Assembly: GCF_030264275.1 (NCBI RefSeq) | Contig: NZ_CP127165.1 | Span: 670,001-734,000, forward strand | Direction of reading: 5' to 3' | Length of the DNA stretch: 64,000 nt | Origin: Marivivens sp. LCG002 | GTDB lineage: Bacteria; Pseudomonadota; Alphaproteobacteria; Rhodobacterales; Rhodobacteraceae | Shown: in pieces, positions 45,051 through 53,067 of the stretch | Position numbering within the stretch: position 1 is the stretch's first letter | How the letters are laid out: each line of letters starts with the position of its first letter | Notes under the pieces: generated by a model | Seen by the model: the letters and a program-made list of their open reading frames with translations, nothing else | Database searches by the model: none | Told to the model about the DNA's origin: nothing | Program-made: the position numbers and the translations under genes

Positions 45051-45452
45051 TCAGTTCGTGACGGCTTTGGGGGCGGCGCCATTGCCGAAGAGACCGTTGG
45101 CGGGCGGCGTGCCCGAGTTCATCGAATTGGGGGTATTCTGGCCGCGTAGCGTTTCGCAGTCGTCGTCATCATCGCCGCGCGAAAAGAGCCGCCAGCCGTG
45201 CTCGTCGCCCTCGCAGTCATCATCATCGTCGTCATCGTGACGGCGGCCGTGATCGTCATCATCATCGTCGTCGTCGCGGTCATCGCTGACGCGGACGAGA
45301 GGCACAGCGTCCAAAGGATCAAGCACGGCGGCGCAGACACCATCGCAAGACGCCACGGCGTGGCCGATCGGCGCGTTCGCGGCAAAAGCGGGAAGGACAA
45401 GGGTCGCGCCGAGAGCGGTCGCAGAGAGAAGAAGGATGGTTCGGGAAGTCAT
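45051..45452 (-). CDS. Exported Asp-rich protein
   Basis: 133 residues. Signal peptide (MTSRTILLLSATALGATLVLPAFAANA), then a segment with two Cys (ASCDGVCAAVLDP) and a strongly acidic, repetitive block (runs of 8, 7 and 5 Asp with His/Arg between: DDDDDDDDHGRRHDDDDDDD), containing two further Cys (DCEGDEHG; DDCETLRG). No family recognised. The composition suggests binding of divalent cations or iron in the periplasm. First gene of the minus-strand DUF2271/PepSY/ApbE run; two operator copies lie 45 bases upstream. Confidence 0.7.
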   Translation of the reverse strand: MTSRTILLLSATALGATLVLPAFAANAPIGHAVASCDGVCAAVLDPLDAVPLVRVSDDRDDDDDDDDHGRRHDDDDDDDCEGDEHGWRLFSRGDDDDDCETLRGQNTPNSMNSGTPPANGLFGNGAAPKAVTN

Positions 45453-45496
45453 GAGCGTGTCTCCTGTGATGTGATGGCCTAGACTTGGGGCCCCGA

Positions 45497-45547
45497 CCTG
45501 AGCGGTTCCTGAAGCGCGACACTTTTCTGCTTCAGCTTGGCGTCAGG
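45497..45547. promoter_or_regulatory. Inverted pair of 18-bp response-regulator sites upstream of the DUF2271 operon
   Basis: CTTCAGGAACCGCTCAGG on the minus strand (45497-45514), a 15-base gap, then CTTCAGCTTGGCGTCAGG on the plus strand (45530-45547). Each site is a direct repeat of a TCAG half-site with an 11-base period, the layout used by OmpR/PhoB regulators. The same pair with the same 15-base gap is at 45984-46034 before the response-regulator gene. The remaining sequence to 45628 contains nothing I can identify. Confidence 0.7.
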
Positions 45548-45627
45548 TGGCTATTCAACGCGTGAAACGCGCCTTTCCGCCGCCGGTGGGAGCGGAGCAT
45601 AGGTGGGCTTAAAGTGGTGAATGTGGG

Positions 45628-45933
45628 TCAGTGGGACTCGTCACCCTTGCGGTCGTCATCATGTTCTTCTTCGAACTCGAATTCGACGATCTGCAACGTG
45701 TCCGGCTGGAGCTTCACTTCGATTTCGCGGCCCGATGCGTCGCGCCCTTGGATCTCGTAGCACCCGTCATCGATCTTGATGCGGCGCACGTTCCAGCCCC
45801 GTTCTTCGGCAAGTTCGACGACAGCCTCGCGCGGCTTCCAGTTCGACATGGGCACAAAGCAACCTTCTTCGGCTCGGGCGGACCCTGCGACCGAGGCTGT
45901 CAGAAAAGCAAGAATTGTAATGGTCTTTTGCAT
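45628..45933 (-). CDS. Small periplasmic PepSY-domain protein
   Basis: 101 residues. Signal peptide (MQKTITILAFLTASVAGSARA) then one PepSY-like domain (WKPREAVVELAEERGWNVRRIKIDDGCYEIQGRDASGREIEVKLQPDTLQIVEF, read in parts) and an acidic tail (EEEHDDDRKGDESH). Single PepSY proteins of this length are common beside PepSY_TM reductases and two-component systems. Divergent from the response regulator and sharing its operator region. Confidence 0.82.
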   Translation of the reverse strand: MQKTITILAFLTASVAGSARAEEGCFVPMSNWKPREAVVELAEERGWNVRRIKIDDGCYEIQGRDASGREIEVKLQPDTLQIVEFEFEEEHDDDRKGDESH

Positions 45934-45983
45934 GGGCCACTCTCCAAGTTGGGGCCAACTTTGACACAGGGATAGAGCTTCAA

Positions 45984-46034
45984 CCTGACGCCAAGCTGAA
46001 GAGAGCTGGTGTTCTTCTTCAGCTGTGCGTCAGG
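45984..46034. promoter_or_regulatory. Inverted pair of 18-bp response-regulator sites in the PepSY / response-regulator promoter
   Basis: CTTCAGCTTGGCGTCAGG on the minus strand (45984-46001), 15 bases, CTTCAGCTGTGCGTCAGG on the plus strand (46017-46034). Each member points at the gene it precedes by about 50 bases: the PepSY gene (start 45933) and the response regulator (start 46084). Best explained as a binding site of that response regulator, giving autoregulation and control of the flavin electron-transfer genes. Confidence 0.72.
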
Positions 46035-46083
46035 ACGATTTGATCCTATAAGCGGAAACAAGCGTGAAGGGCGGCGACTGGAC

Positions 46084-46743
46084 ATGAGAGTATTACTGAT
46101 CGAAGACGATATGATCCTCGGCGCTGCGGTGCGCGACCAGATCGCCGCCGATGGTCATTCGATCGATTGGGTTCAGCGCCTCGACGTCGCCCAAGACGCG
46201 ATTGCCGCAACGGGTTTCGATCTTGTTCTCCTTGATCTGATGTTGCCCGACGGGCGCGGTATTCCCTTTCTCCGCCGATTACGGGCCAAGGGGGATGTCA
46301 CGCCCGTGATCATCCTGACCGCGCTGGACCAGATCAGCGACCGCATAGATGGCCTGAATGCGGGGGCGGATGATTATCTCGTCAAGCCCTTCGATCTCGC
46401 GGAGCTTTCTGCGCGGATCGGGTCTGTGGCGCGGCGCTATGCCGGCAACCCCAATCCGATTGTCAAACACGGCGCACTCGAGATCGATCTGGCGGCGCAC
46501 AGTGTTTATCGGGACGGAAAATCTGTGACCCTGACCGCGCGGGAATGGGCCCTCTTCGAAGTGTTTCTCTCGCGTCCCGGTCAATTGCTCTCCAAAGCGC
46601 AGCTTGAGGGCAAGATGTATGATTTCGGGGCCGAGATCGAAAGCAACACGATCGAAGTGCATGTCAGCCGCCTGAGGAAAAAGTTGGGAGCGTCGGTGAT
46701 CGAGACCGAACGGGGTCTCGGGTATCGATTGGGGCGTGCATGA
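46084..46743 (+). CDS. OmpR/PhoB-family response regulator
   Basis: 219 residues. Receiver domain with acidic pocket LIEDD, phospho-acceptor D51 (LVLLDLMLPDG), Thr in ILTALDQ and Lys in DDYLVKPFD; C-terminal winged helix (LTAREWALFEVFLSRPGQLLSKAQLEGKMY; SNTIEVHVSRLRKKL). Nearest in type to QseB/PmrA/TctD regulators. Start 46084 (MRVLLIEDD) is the family start. The histidine kinase gene overlaps its end (ATGA). Likely target sites are the two inverted pairs at 45497 and 45984. Confidence 0.94.
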   Translation: MRVLLIEDDMILGAAVRDQIAADGHSIDWVQRLDVAQDAIAATGFDLVLLDLMLPDGRGIPFLRRLRAKGDVTPVIILTALDQISDRIDGLNAGADDYLVKPFDLAELSARIGSVARRYAGNPNPIVKHGALEIDLAAHSVYRDGKSVTLTAREWALFEVFLSRPGQLLSKAQLEGKMYDFGAEIESNTIEVHVSRLRKKLGASVIETERGLGYRLGRA

Positions 46744-48080
46744 GGTTTACGAAGAGCCTTCAAGGCCGTTTGATGCTCTTGCTCGGTTTGGCCCTTACTG
46801 TCGTATGGGTCGCCGCGGCGAATGTGACCGCCTATATTGCGCGCAGCGAAATCGAAGAGGTGTTCGACTCGGCGCTGCAAGAGACGGCGCAACGTATCCT
46901 TCCTTTGGCTGTGGTGGATATTCTCGGCCGCGAGGAAGAAGGGATCAACCAGCGCGTAGCCGCCATCAGCGACCATACCGAGTTCTTCACCTATGTGGTC
47001 ACGGACGATCAAGGCCGGATCCTGTTGCAATCCCATACGGCAGATCCCGATACTTTTGCCGAATGGCGCGGGGTGGGGTTCTCGACGACCGACAGTCACC
47101 GCCTCTATAGCGACGAAGCGGTGAAAGGGACGATCAGGATTACGGTGGCCGAACCTTTGGAGCATCGTGCCAGTGTGTCCCACGAAATCCAGCGGGGTTT
47201 GGGGCTTCCCCTTTTGATCATGTTGCCGCTTGCCCTTGGCGCGATCGCCCTTGCTGTTCGTGCCAGCCTTGCGCCCGTGCGCCGCTATCGGATGCGGCTG
47301 TCTGCGCGGAGCGAACGTGATCTGAGCCGGATCGATACCGATGATCTTCCGACCGAAATTGCCTCGCTTGCCGAAACGCTTAACGGGCTTCTTGGTCGGC
47401 TCGAAACGGCCTTTGATGCAGAGCGCAGCTTTGCAGCAAACGCGGCGCATGAATTGCGGACCCCCTTGGCGGGTGCAATCGCTCAGGCGCAGAGACTTCA
47501 GTCCGAAACATCCGATCCCGATGCCAAGGCGCGCGCAGGCGAGATCGAAACGACGCTCAAGCGGCTGACGCGGCTTGCAGAACGTCTGATGCAATTGGCA
47601 CGGGCCGAGGGCGCCAAGTTGCGCCGAAACGACAGAGCGGATCTTCGGCCGATCACAGAGCTGATTATCGACGACCTGAGGCGCACCGTGGCACCCGCCC
47701 ACATTGTCCTCTCTCTCCCCGACAGCGCCGTTTTGTCCGACCTTGAACCCGATGCGCTGGCCATCATCCTGCGCAATCTTGTCGAAAATGCCGTCCGCCA
47801 CGGGCAGTCTGATGCACCTATCGAGGTTGTTCTGGGTGCCGACGGCACCTTTACGGTTTCGAACGAGGGTCCCGTCGTGCCCGAAGAAACACTTGCGCGG
47901 CTCACACATCGGTTCGAGCGCGGTGAGGGGGCCCAATCCACGGGCAGCGGTCTCGGGCTTGCGATAGTGCGCTCCATAGCCGAGCGTTCGGGTGGTGCGT
48001 TTGACATCCGCTCTCCACGTCGCTCGTCAGCAACAGGGTTCGAAGCGCGCTTTCGCGTGAACGAACCTTCGGGACGATAG
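46740..48080 (+). CDS. Sensor histidine kinase of the adjacent response regulator
   Basis: 446 residues. Membrane helix 1 (LMLLLGLALTVVWVAAANVT), a periplasmic sensor region of about 120 residues (VFDSALQETAQRILPLAVVDIL...), membrane helix 2 (LPLLIMLPLALGAIALAV), linker, dimerisation domain with phospho-acceptor H237 (FAANAAHELRTPLAG), and ATPase motifs NLVENAVRHG, STGSGLGLAIV. The sensor domain is of the QseC/PmrB-like 2CSK_N type. The signal is unknown; the regulated genes suggest redox state, iron or another cation. Confidence 0.93.
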   Translation: MRFTKSLQGRLMLLLGLALTVVWVAAANVTAYIARSEIEEVFDSALQETAQRILPLAVVDILGREEEGINQRVAAISDHTEFFTYVVTDDQGRILLQSHTADPDTFAEWRGVGFSTTDSHRLYSDEAVKGTIRITVAEPLEHRASVSHEIQRGLGLPLLIMLPLALGAIALAVRASLAPVRRYRMRLSARSERDLSRIDTDDLPTEIASLAETLNGLLGRLETAFDAERSFAANAAHELRTPLAGAIAQAQRLQSETSDPDAKARAGEIETTLKRLTRLAERLMQLARAEGAKLRRNDRADLRPITELIIDDLRRTVAPAHIVLSLPDSAVLSDLEPDALAIILRNLVENAVRHGQSDAPIEVVLGADGTFTVSNEGPVVPEETLARLTHRFERGEGAQSTGSGLGLAIVRSIAERSGGAFDIRSPRRSSATGFEARFRVNEPSGR

Positions 48081-48158
48081 GAGAAAAAGCCCCACAAAAT
48101 CTTTTTTCCACGGTCGAAACCTGATCGGGTTTCAGCCAGTGGTTTTTTCACTTTTTAA

Positions 48159-48177
48159 ATATCACAATTGTTGATAT
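48159..48177. promoter_or_regulatory. Palindrome before the ArsR-type regulator gene
   Basis: ATATCA-CAATTGT-TGATAT, a 19-base dyad centred on AATT, probably the auto-operator. It contains the first possible ATG of the regulator (48176), so translation is more likely to begin at GTG 48209, which has AAGGAG seven bases upstream. Confidence 0.55.
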
Positions 48178-48208
48178 GAAAGATTTGTTACCTTTGAAGG
48201 AGAATGCA

Positions 48209-49129
48209 GTGACCAATCGGTTCTTGTTGGTTGATCCGGAGCAAAATCTTGATGTGGTCAAAGCGTTGGCGAGCGCGATCCGCGTCTCGATCCTAAAGAC
48301 TTTGGACATCCGAGGTCCGATGAACGTAAACGAGATTTCTGCTGCGCTGGATCTGCCCCAGTCTACCGTCTCATCCAACCTTCAAGTCCTTGAAGATGTT
48401 GGATTAGTTGCGACGACGTCTCAAAAGGCAAAAAAAGGCAGCCAAAAGATTTGCGAGTCGCGGTTTCGTGAAATCTTGATCGCTTTTCACGAGGTCCGCC
48501 CCGAGCAAGCCGAGAATGACATCGAAGTTTCCATGCCTCTCGGTCTTTATTCACGGTGCGAGATTTCCTCGCCCTGTGGATTGTGTTCGACCGATGGGGT
48601 GATCGGTCTGCTGGATGTGCCCAATACTTTCCTCGAACCCGAGCGGATGCGCGCGGGGCTTTTGTGGTTCAACAGCGGCTATGTCGAGTATCAATTCCCC
48701 AATAATGCGAAGCTGAAAAACCTCACCCCGAGCGAAGTCGAATTTTCGATGGAGCTCTCGTCGGAGGTTCCCGGAACGAGCGCGGATTGGCCGTCCGACA
48801 TTTTCCTCGAGGTCAACGGCGTCCATGTCGCGACTTGGACCTCTCCAGGAGATTTCGGTGATAAAAGAGGGGTTTACACTCCAAAATGGTGGAAACTCTC
48901 GGGCTCGCAATACGGTAAACTCAAGACTTGGCGCATCAATTCCAAAGGCACATTTGTCGATGGAATGAAGGTGTCGAGCACCAAGATCGGCGATCTTGAT
49001 ATTGATGCCCACCGCTCGATCCGGATGCGGATCGGTGTGCGGGATGATGCCGCCCATCCCGGCGGGATCAACATCTTCGGCCGTGGTTTCGGGAACTATG
49101 ACCAAGACATCATTATGCGACTTCGGTGA
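48209..49129 (+). CDS. ArsR-type winged-helix regulator fused to a large C-terminal sensor domain
   Basis: 306 residues from GTG 48209. Residues 1-95 are an ArsR-like winged helix (VVKALASAIRVSILKTLDIRGPMNVNEISAALDLPQSTVSSNLQVLEDVGLV, read in parts). The remaining 210 residues form a beta-rich domain without a family I recognise, starting with three Cys (C117, C123, C126: YSRCEISSPCGLCS) that could bind metal and continuing with sugar-binding-like aromatic segments (SPGDFGDKRGVYTPKWWKL; NIFGRGFGNYDQD). It sits immediately upstream of the arabinofuranosidase and importer genes, so it probably senses arabinose or an arabinoside. An in-frame ATG at 48176 lies inside a palindrome and lacks a ribosome site. 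Confidence 0.72.
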   Translation: MTNRFLLVDPEQNLDVVKALASAIRVSILKTLDIRGPMNVNEISAALDLPQSTVSSNLQVLEDVGLVATTSQKAKKGSQKICESRFREILIAFHEVRPEQAENDIEVSMPLGLYSRCEISSPCGLCSTDGVIGLLDVPNTFLEPERMRAGLLWFNSGYVEYQFPNNAKLKNLTPSEVEFSMELSSEVPGTSADWPSDIFLEVNGVHVATWTSPGDFGDKRGVYTPKWWKLSGSQYGKLKTWRINSKGTFVDGMKVSSTKIGDLDIDAHRSIRMRIGVRDDAAHPGGINIFGRGFGNYDQDIIMRLR

Positions 49130-49165
49130 AATGAATCGTTGACTGAAAGCAAGACTCGCCACAAT

Positions 49166-49205
49166 CATATCGGAAATAACGGTATAAACCTTAACTTTCG
49201 ATATG
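49166..49205. promoter_or_regulatory. Inverted repeat upstream of the arabinofuranosidase gene
   Basis: CATATCG (49166-49172) and CGATATG (49199-49205) form a seven-base inverted repeat across the short gap between the regulator and arabinofuranosidase genes. The ATATC element recurs in the auto-operator at 48159, so both may bind the ArsR-type regulator. Confidence 0.35.
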
Positions 49206-49220
49206 AATGGGTGATGGTCG

Positions 49221-50729
49221 ATGAAAGCTCGCGTCACGGCTCACAGCCGCTATACAATCTCTGAAATTGACAACAGGCTCTATGGCTCTTTCCTCGAGCA
49301 TCTCGGGAGGGCGGTCTATACTGGGATTTATGAACCCGATCACCCGCAGGCCGATGACAGCGGGATGCGTCGCGATGTCATAGAACTCGTGCGGGAACTG
49401 GACACTCCGATTTGTCGCTATCCCGGCGGTAACTTTGTTTCGGCTTACAATTGGGAAGACGGTATCGGCCCCAAGGAAAACCGTCCGACGAGACTGGACC
49501 TTGCCTGGCGCACCTCGGAGTCGAACCAGGTCGGTATCCACGAGTTCGCCGACTGGGCCGAAAAGGCGAATACCGAGATGATGCTTGCGCTGAACCTTGG
49601 CTCGCGCGGCTTGGACGAGGCGCGCGCCTTTGTCGAATACGTGAACCATCCGGGTGGAAGCTATTGGTCCGATCTGCGCAAAAAGAACGGGCGCGCCGAT
49701 CCTTGGGGTGTCAAGTTGTGGTGCCTCGGGAACGAGATGGATGGGCCTTGGCAAATCGGTCACAAGTCCGCGCTTGAATACGGTCGTCTTGCCAATGAGA
49801 CGGCTAAGGCGCTGAGATCGTTTGACAAGTCGCTTGAGCTTGTTGTCTGTGGGTCCTCGCACTCGGAAATGCCGAGCTATCCGCAATGGGAAGCGACCGT
49901 TCTCGAACAGACCTATGATCAGGTCGATTACATCTCGCTCCACATGTATTTCGAGAACTACGAAAAGAACACGGCAGAGTTCCTTGCGCTTCCTGAAAAG
50001 CTTGATCGCTATATCGGGACGGTTTCGGGTGTGATCGATTATGTAAAGTCGAAATCTCGTTCCAAGCGTGATGTAAAGATCAGTTTTGACGAATGGAACG
50101 TCTGGTATCACGAGCGCAAGAATGATGCGAAGCGCATGGCCGAATGGGATTGGCCGCATGCGCCTGCGCTGCTCGAGGATATCTATACCTTCGAGGATGT
50201 GCTTCAGGTCGGGTGTATTCTCAACACGTTTATCCGTCGTTCGGATGTGGTGCGGATCGCATGTATCGCACAGCTCGTGAACGTGATTGCACCCATTATG
50301 ACTGTTCCGGGCGGCACGTCTTGGCGTCAGACGATCTTTTACCCGTTCAAGTTTGCTTCGACGTTGGGCCGTGGAACCGCGCTGAATCTGGATGTGGATT
50401 GTCCGACCTATGATGCTGCAGTTGCTGCCAATGTATCCTATCTCGATATTTCGGGCGTTCATGATGCGGCGAGCGGGGTGCTGACATTCTTTGCGGTCAA
50501 CCGGAACGGAACCGAACATCTCGATATTGATCTCGCCATCGAGCGGTTCGGTAGCCCCAAATCGGTTGAGCATACGATCCTCAAGCATGATGATCTCGAG
50601 GCGCGGAACACGGCGGAGGAGCCGAATAAAGTTGTTCCAAAGCAAGGGGATGGCGCAAAAATTACGGCGGGCGGTCTGTCGCTGTCCCTGCCGCCCTATA
50701 GCTACTCGGTCGTACGGGTCCAGATGTAG
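49221..50729 (+). CDS. abfA: Intracellular alpha-L-arabinofuranosidase, GH51
   Basis: 502-residue GH51 enzyme that releases L-arabinose from arabino-oligosaccharides. Acid/base E172 in WCLGNEMDGPW and nucleophile E291 in SFDEWNVWYHE; family N-terminus ISEIDNRLYGSFLEHLGRAVYTGIYEP and RYPGGNFVSAYNWEDGIGP. No signal peptide, so oligosaccharides must be imported first, as the downstream ABC genes imply. The arabinose released feeds the pathway at 28-41 kb. A C-terminal beta-sandwich domain completes the usual length. Confidence 0.96.
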   Translation: MKARVTAHSRYTISEIDNRLYGSFLEHLGRAVYTGIYEPDHPQADDSGMRRDVIELVRELDTPICRYPGGNFVSAYNWEDGIGPKENRPTRLDLAWRTSESNQVGIHEFADWAEKANTEMMLALNLGSRGLDEARAFVEYVNHPGGSYWSDLRKKNGRADPWGVKLWCLGNEMDGPWQIGHKSALEYGRLANETAKALRSFDKSLELVVCGSSHSEMPSYPQWEATVLEQTYDQVDYISLHMYFENYEKNTAEFLALPEKLDRYIGTVSGVIDYVKSKSRSKRDVKISFDEWNVWYHERKNDAKRMAEWDWPHAPALLEDIYTFEDVLQVGCILNTFIRRSDVVRIACIAQLVNVIAPIMTVPGGTSWRQTIFYPFKFASTLGRGTALNLDVDCPTYDAAVAANVSYLDISGVHDAASGVLTFFAVNRNGTEHLDIDLAIERFGSPKSVEHTILKHDDLEARNTAEEPNKVVPKQGDGAKITAGGLSLSLPPYSYSVVRVQM

Positions 50730-50756
50730 TATATCACGGTTTGTGGTATATACCCA
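50729..50756. promoter_or_regulatory. Candidate operator upstream of the oligosaccharide importer
   Basis: GTATATCA-N7-TGGTATATACCCA, starting at the last base of the arabinofuranosidase stop codon and 84 bases before the binding-protein gene. It repeats the two-block pattern at 28163-28184, but the second block is lengthened by TA, so it is a weaker match. Confidence 0.4.
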
Positions 50757-50839
50757 CAAATCCGTTGAAAGAATCGATGTTTGGTGTAGCATTTCGCCAG
50801 TACCGGTTTTCAAGCCGGACAAAAAAGGGAGGACTTACA

Positions 50840-52099
50840 ATGAACAAGTATGTCGCGATTGCATTTGCCGGGTTGATGGCAAGTGCCGTCCAAGCCGAGG
50901 AAACCGTCGTATGGTGGGATTTCCTTGGCGGCGGTGATGGTGTCCGAATGAAGCAGTTGATTTCTGACTTCAACGAAGCCAACGCCGGAGAAGTCAAGAT
51001 TGACGCAACCACACTCGAGTGGGGCGTTCCCTTCTATACCAAAGTTCAGACATCCGTCGCGGTGGGCGAAGCGCCCGATGTGATGACCTATCACGCCTCG
51101 CGCATTCCGCTTGCAGTCGAGCAAGGGGTCCTCGATGAAATTACCCCCGAAGACTGGGCCGCAATGGGCTTTGGTCAGGACGATTTCGCAGCCCAAATCT
51201 GGGATGGTGTCACGGGCCCGGACGGCAAGATTTACGGTGTGCCGCTCGATACCCACCCGATCGTTCTCTACTATAACAAGGACATCCTTGGTGCCGCAGG
51301 GCAGCTCAATGCCGACGGAACACCCGCCGGGATGGGAAGCCGCGAAGAATTCACCGCGATGCTTCAGGCAATTGCCGACAGCGGTCAGGTCAAGTTCCCG
51401 CTCGGTTCTGTGACGGCTGACGGTAACTTCATGTTCCGCACGATCTATTCGCTTGTCGGCCAACAGGACGGCGAATTGCTTACGGACGGCGAGTTCCTTG
51501 TCGGTGACAACGCCGCCAAGCTCGAGAATGCCCTTGCAGTCCTGCAGGAATGGACCACGGCGGGTCTACAGTCCACCTATACCGACTATCCCGCGACCGT
51601 GGCGCTCTTTACCAGCGGCGAAGCTGCGATGATGATCAACGGTGTCTGGGAAGTCCCGACGATGACCGACCTTCATGCGCAGGGCAAACTCTTCGAGTGG
51701 GGTGCGGTCGAGCTTCCCGTGATCTTTGACCATCCGGCAACCTATTCGGACAGCCACGTCTTTGCGATCCCCGCAGGAAGCGCAGAAGACCCCGCCAAGC
51801 GTGCCGCCGTGCTCAAGGTCATTTCGGGGATTTTGAAAGAGTCCCTCTTCTGGGCGACTGCAGGTCACATTCCTGCCTACAAAGCCGTGACGGACTCGGC
51901 CGAATACAAGGCGATGGAACCCAATGCCACCTATTCGAGCCTGACCGCGAATATGATCTATGATCCCAAGACCCCGCTTGCAGGTGTCGCAGGACCGATC
52001 TTCGACGTGATGTCGACTTACTTCGTGCCCGCGCTCAACGGTGAATTGGACCCTGCCGAGGCAGTGGCGAGTATCACTGAAGATCTCAACGACATGTAA
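50840..52099 (+). CDS. ABC sugar (arabino-oligosaccharide) binding protein
   Basis: 419 residues, family 1 solute-binding protein. Signal peptide (MNKYVAIAFAGLMASAVQA), then VVWWDFLGGGDGVRMKQLISDFNE, MTYHASRIPLAVEQG, YGVPLDTHPIVLYYNKDIL and MMINGVWEVP. The start follows GGGAGGA. With the GH51 gene upstream, arabino-oligosaccharides are the probable ligand. It heads the importer genes 50840-54987. Confidence 0.9.
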   Translation: MNKYVAIAFAGLMASAVQAEETVVWWDFLGGGDGVRMKQLISDFNEANAGEVKIDATTLEWGVPFYTKVQTSVAVGEAPDVMTYHASRIPLAVEQGVLDEITPEDWAAMGFGQDDFAAQIWDGVTGPDGKIYGVPLDTHPIVLYYNKDILGAAGQLNADGTPAGMGSREEFTAMLQAIADSGQVKFPLGSVTADGNFMFRTIYSLVGQQDGELLTDGEFLVGDNAAKLENALAVLQEWTTAGLQSTYTDYPATVALFTSGEAAMMINGVWEVPTMTDLHAQGKLFEWGAVELPVIFDHPATYSDSHVFAIPAGSAEDPAKRAAVLKVISGILKESLFWATAGHIPAYKAVTDSAEYKAMEPNATYSSLTANMIYDPKTPLAGVAGPIFDVMSTYFVPALNGELDPAEAVASITEDLNDM

Positions 52100-52185
52100 A
52101 ATCAGAGGCAGGACGGCGTGATGCGTCGTCCTGCCTTCGACTGCAACGAACCACTGACGCAATTCCGAGGGTAGGGGCACGCCGC

Positions 52186-53067
52186 ATGATCCGTGATCGC
52201 AAAAAAGAGGCTCTGGTCGCGTTCATCCTCATTCTTCCTTTCCTCTCTATCTACTCGTTGATTTTCGTCTATCCGACGATCGACATGTTCTTGTTGTCCT
52301 TCACCGACGCCCCCTTGATCGGCAAGGGCGAGTGGGTCGGATTGGAAAATTACACACGCCTCCCGAATGATCGCAGGTTCGATACGGCCTTTTGGAATAC
52401 GGCTTATTTCGTGCTGCTTTCCGTTATTCCGGGCACATTCGTCGCTCTGGCGATCGCACTGGGCATAAGCCGACTTCAGGGACGACTTCAGGCCATCGTT
52501 TTGGCGCTTTTCTTTCTCCCCTATATTCTCCCTGTTTCCGTTGTTTATCGGCTCTGGGACTGGACGTTGAATTTCCAATTCGGCATCGCGATGCATCTCT
52601 TCGATCTGATGGGAATTGACCGCGTTCCGATCTTCAAGGTGACGGGGTGGTTCATGCCCGCGGTTGCGATGGTTACAGTCTGGTGGACCTCGGGATTTTC
52701 CATCCTCTTGTTTCTTGCGGGGCTACGCTCGATCCCGAGCGAGATCTATGAAGCGGCTTCGCTAGACAACACCAACAGATGGACTTTGTTCCGACGTATC
52801 ACATGGCCGCTGTTGTGGCCCGTAACGGCGCTGGTCCTGACGATCCAGTTGATCTTGCAGCTGAAAATCTTTGACCAAGTCTATCTCTTCTCGGTCGGGG
52901 GACGTCCTAACGACAATCTGGTGATGGTGTATTACATCTACCAGCGCGCCTTTGTGAGCAATGACGGCGGACGCGCCGCAGCGATTGCGATTGTCCTCTT
53001 CATCATCGTGATCATCGTCTCGGTCCTGAATTTCCAACTGATGCGGTTTGCGGAGAAACGCTCATGA
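52186..53067 (+). CDS. ABC sugar transporter permease (MalF type)
   Basis: 293 residues, six membrane helices, beginning MIRDRKKEALVAFILILPFLSIYSLIFVYPTIDMF (read in parts). The EAA loop EIYEAASLDNTNRWTLFRRITWPLLWP contacts the ATPase. CUT1 family. It overlaps the next permease gene by four bases (ATGA). Confidence 0.93.
   Translation: MIRDRKKEALVAFILILPFLSIYSLIFVYPTIDMFLLSFTDAPLIGKGEWVGLENYTRLPNDRRFDTAFWNTAYFVLLSVIPGTFVALAIALGISRLQGRLQAIVLALFFLPYILPVSVVYRLWDWTLNFQFGIAMHLFDLMGIDRVPIFKVTGWFMPAVAMVTVWWTSGFSILLFLAGLRSIPSEIYEAASLDNTNRWTLFRRITWPLLWPVTALVLTIQLILQLKIFDQVYLFSVGGRPNDNLVMVYYIYQRAFVSNDGGRAAAIAIVLFIIVIIVSVLNFQLMRFAEKRS

Noticed and set aside
45210-45300. Trinucleotide-like repeat tract (ATC/GTC runs on the plus strand)
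   Set aside because: This is the coding sequence of the Asp runs in the exported protein (GAC/GAT codons on the minus strand), not a CRISPR or microsatellite independent of coding.
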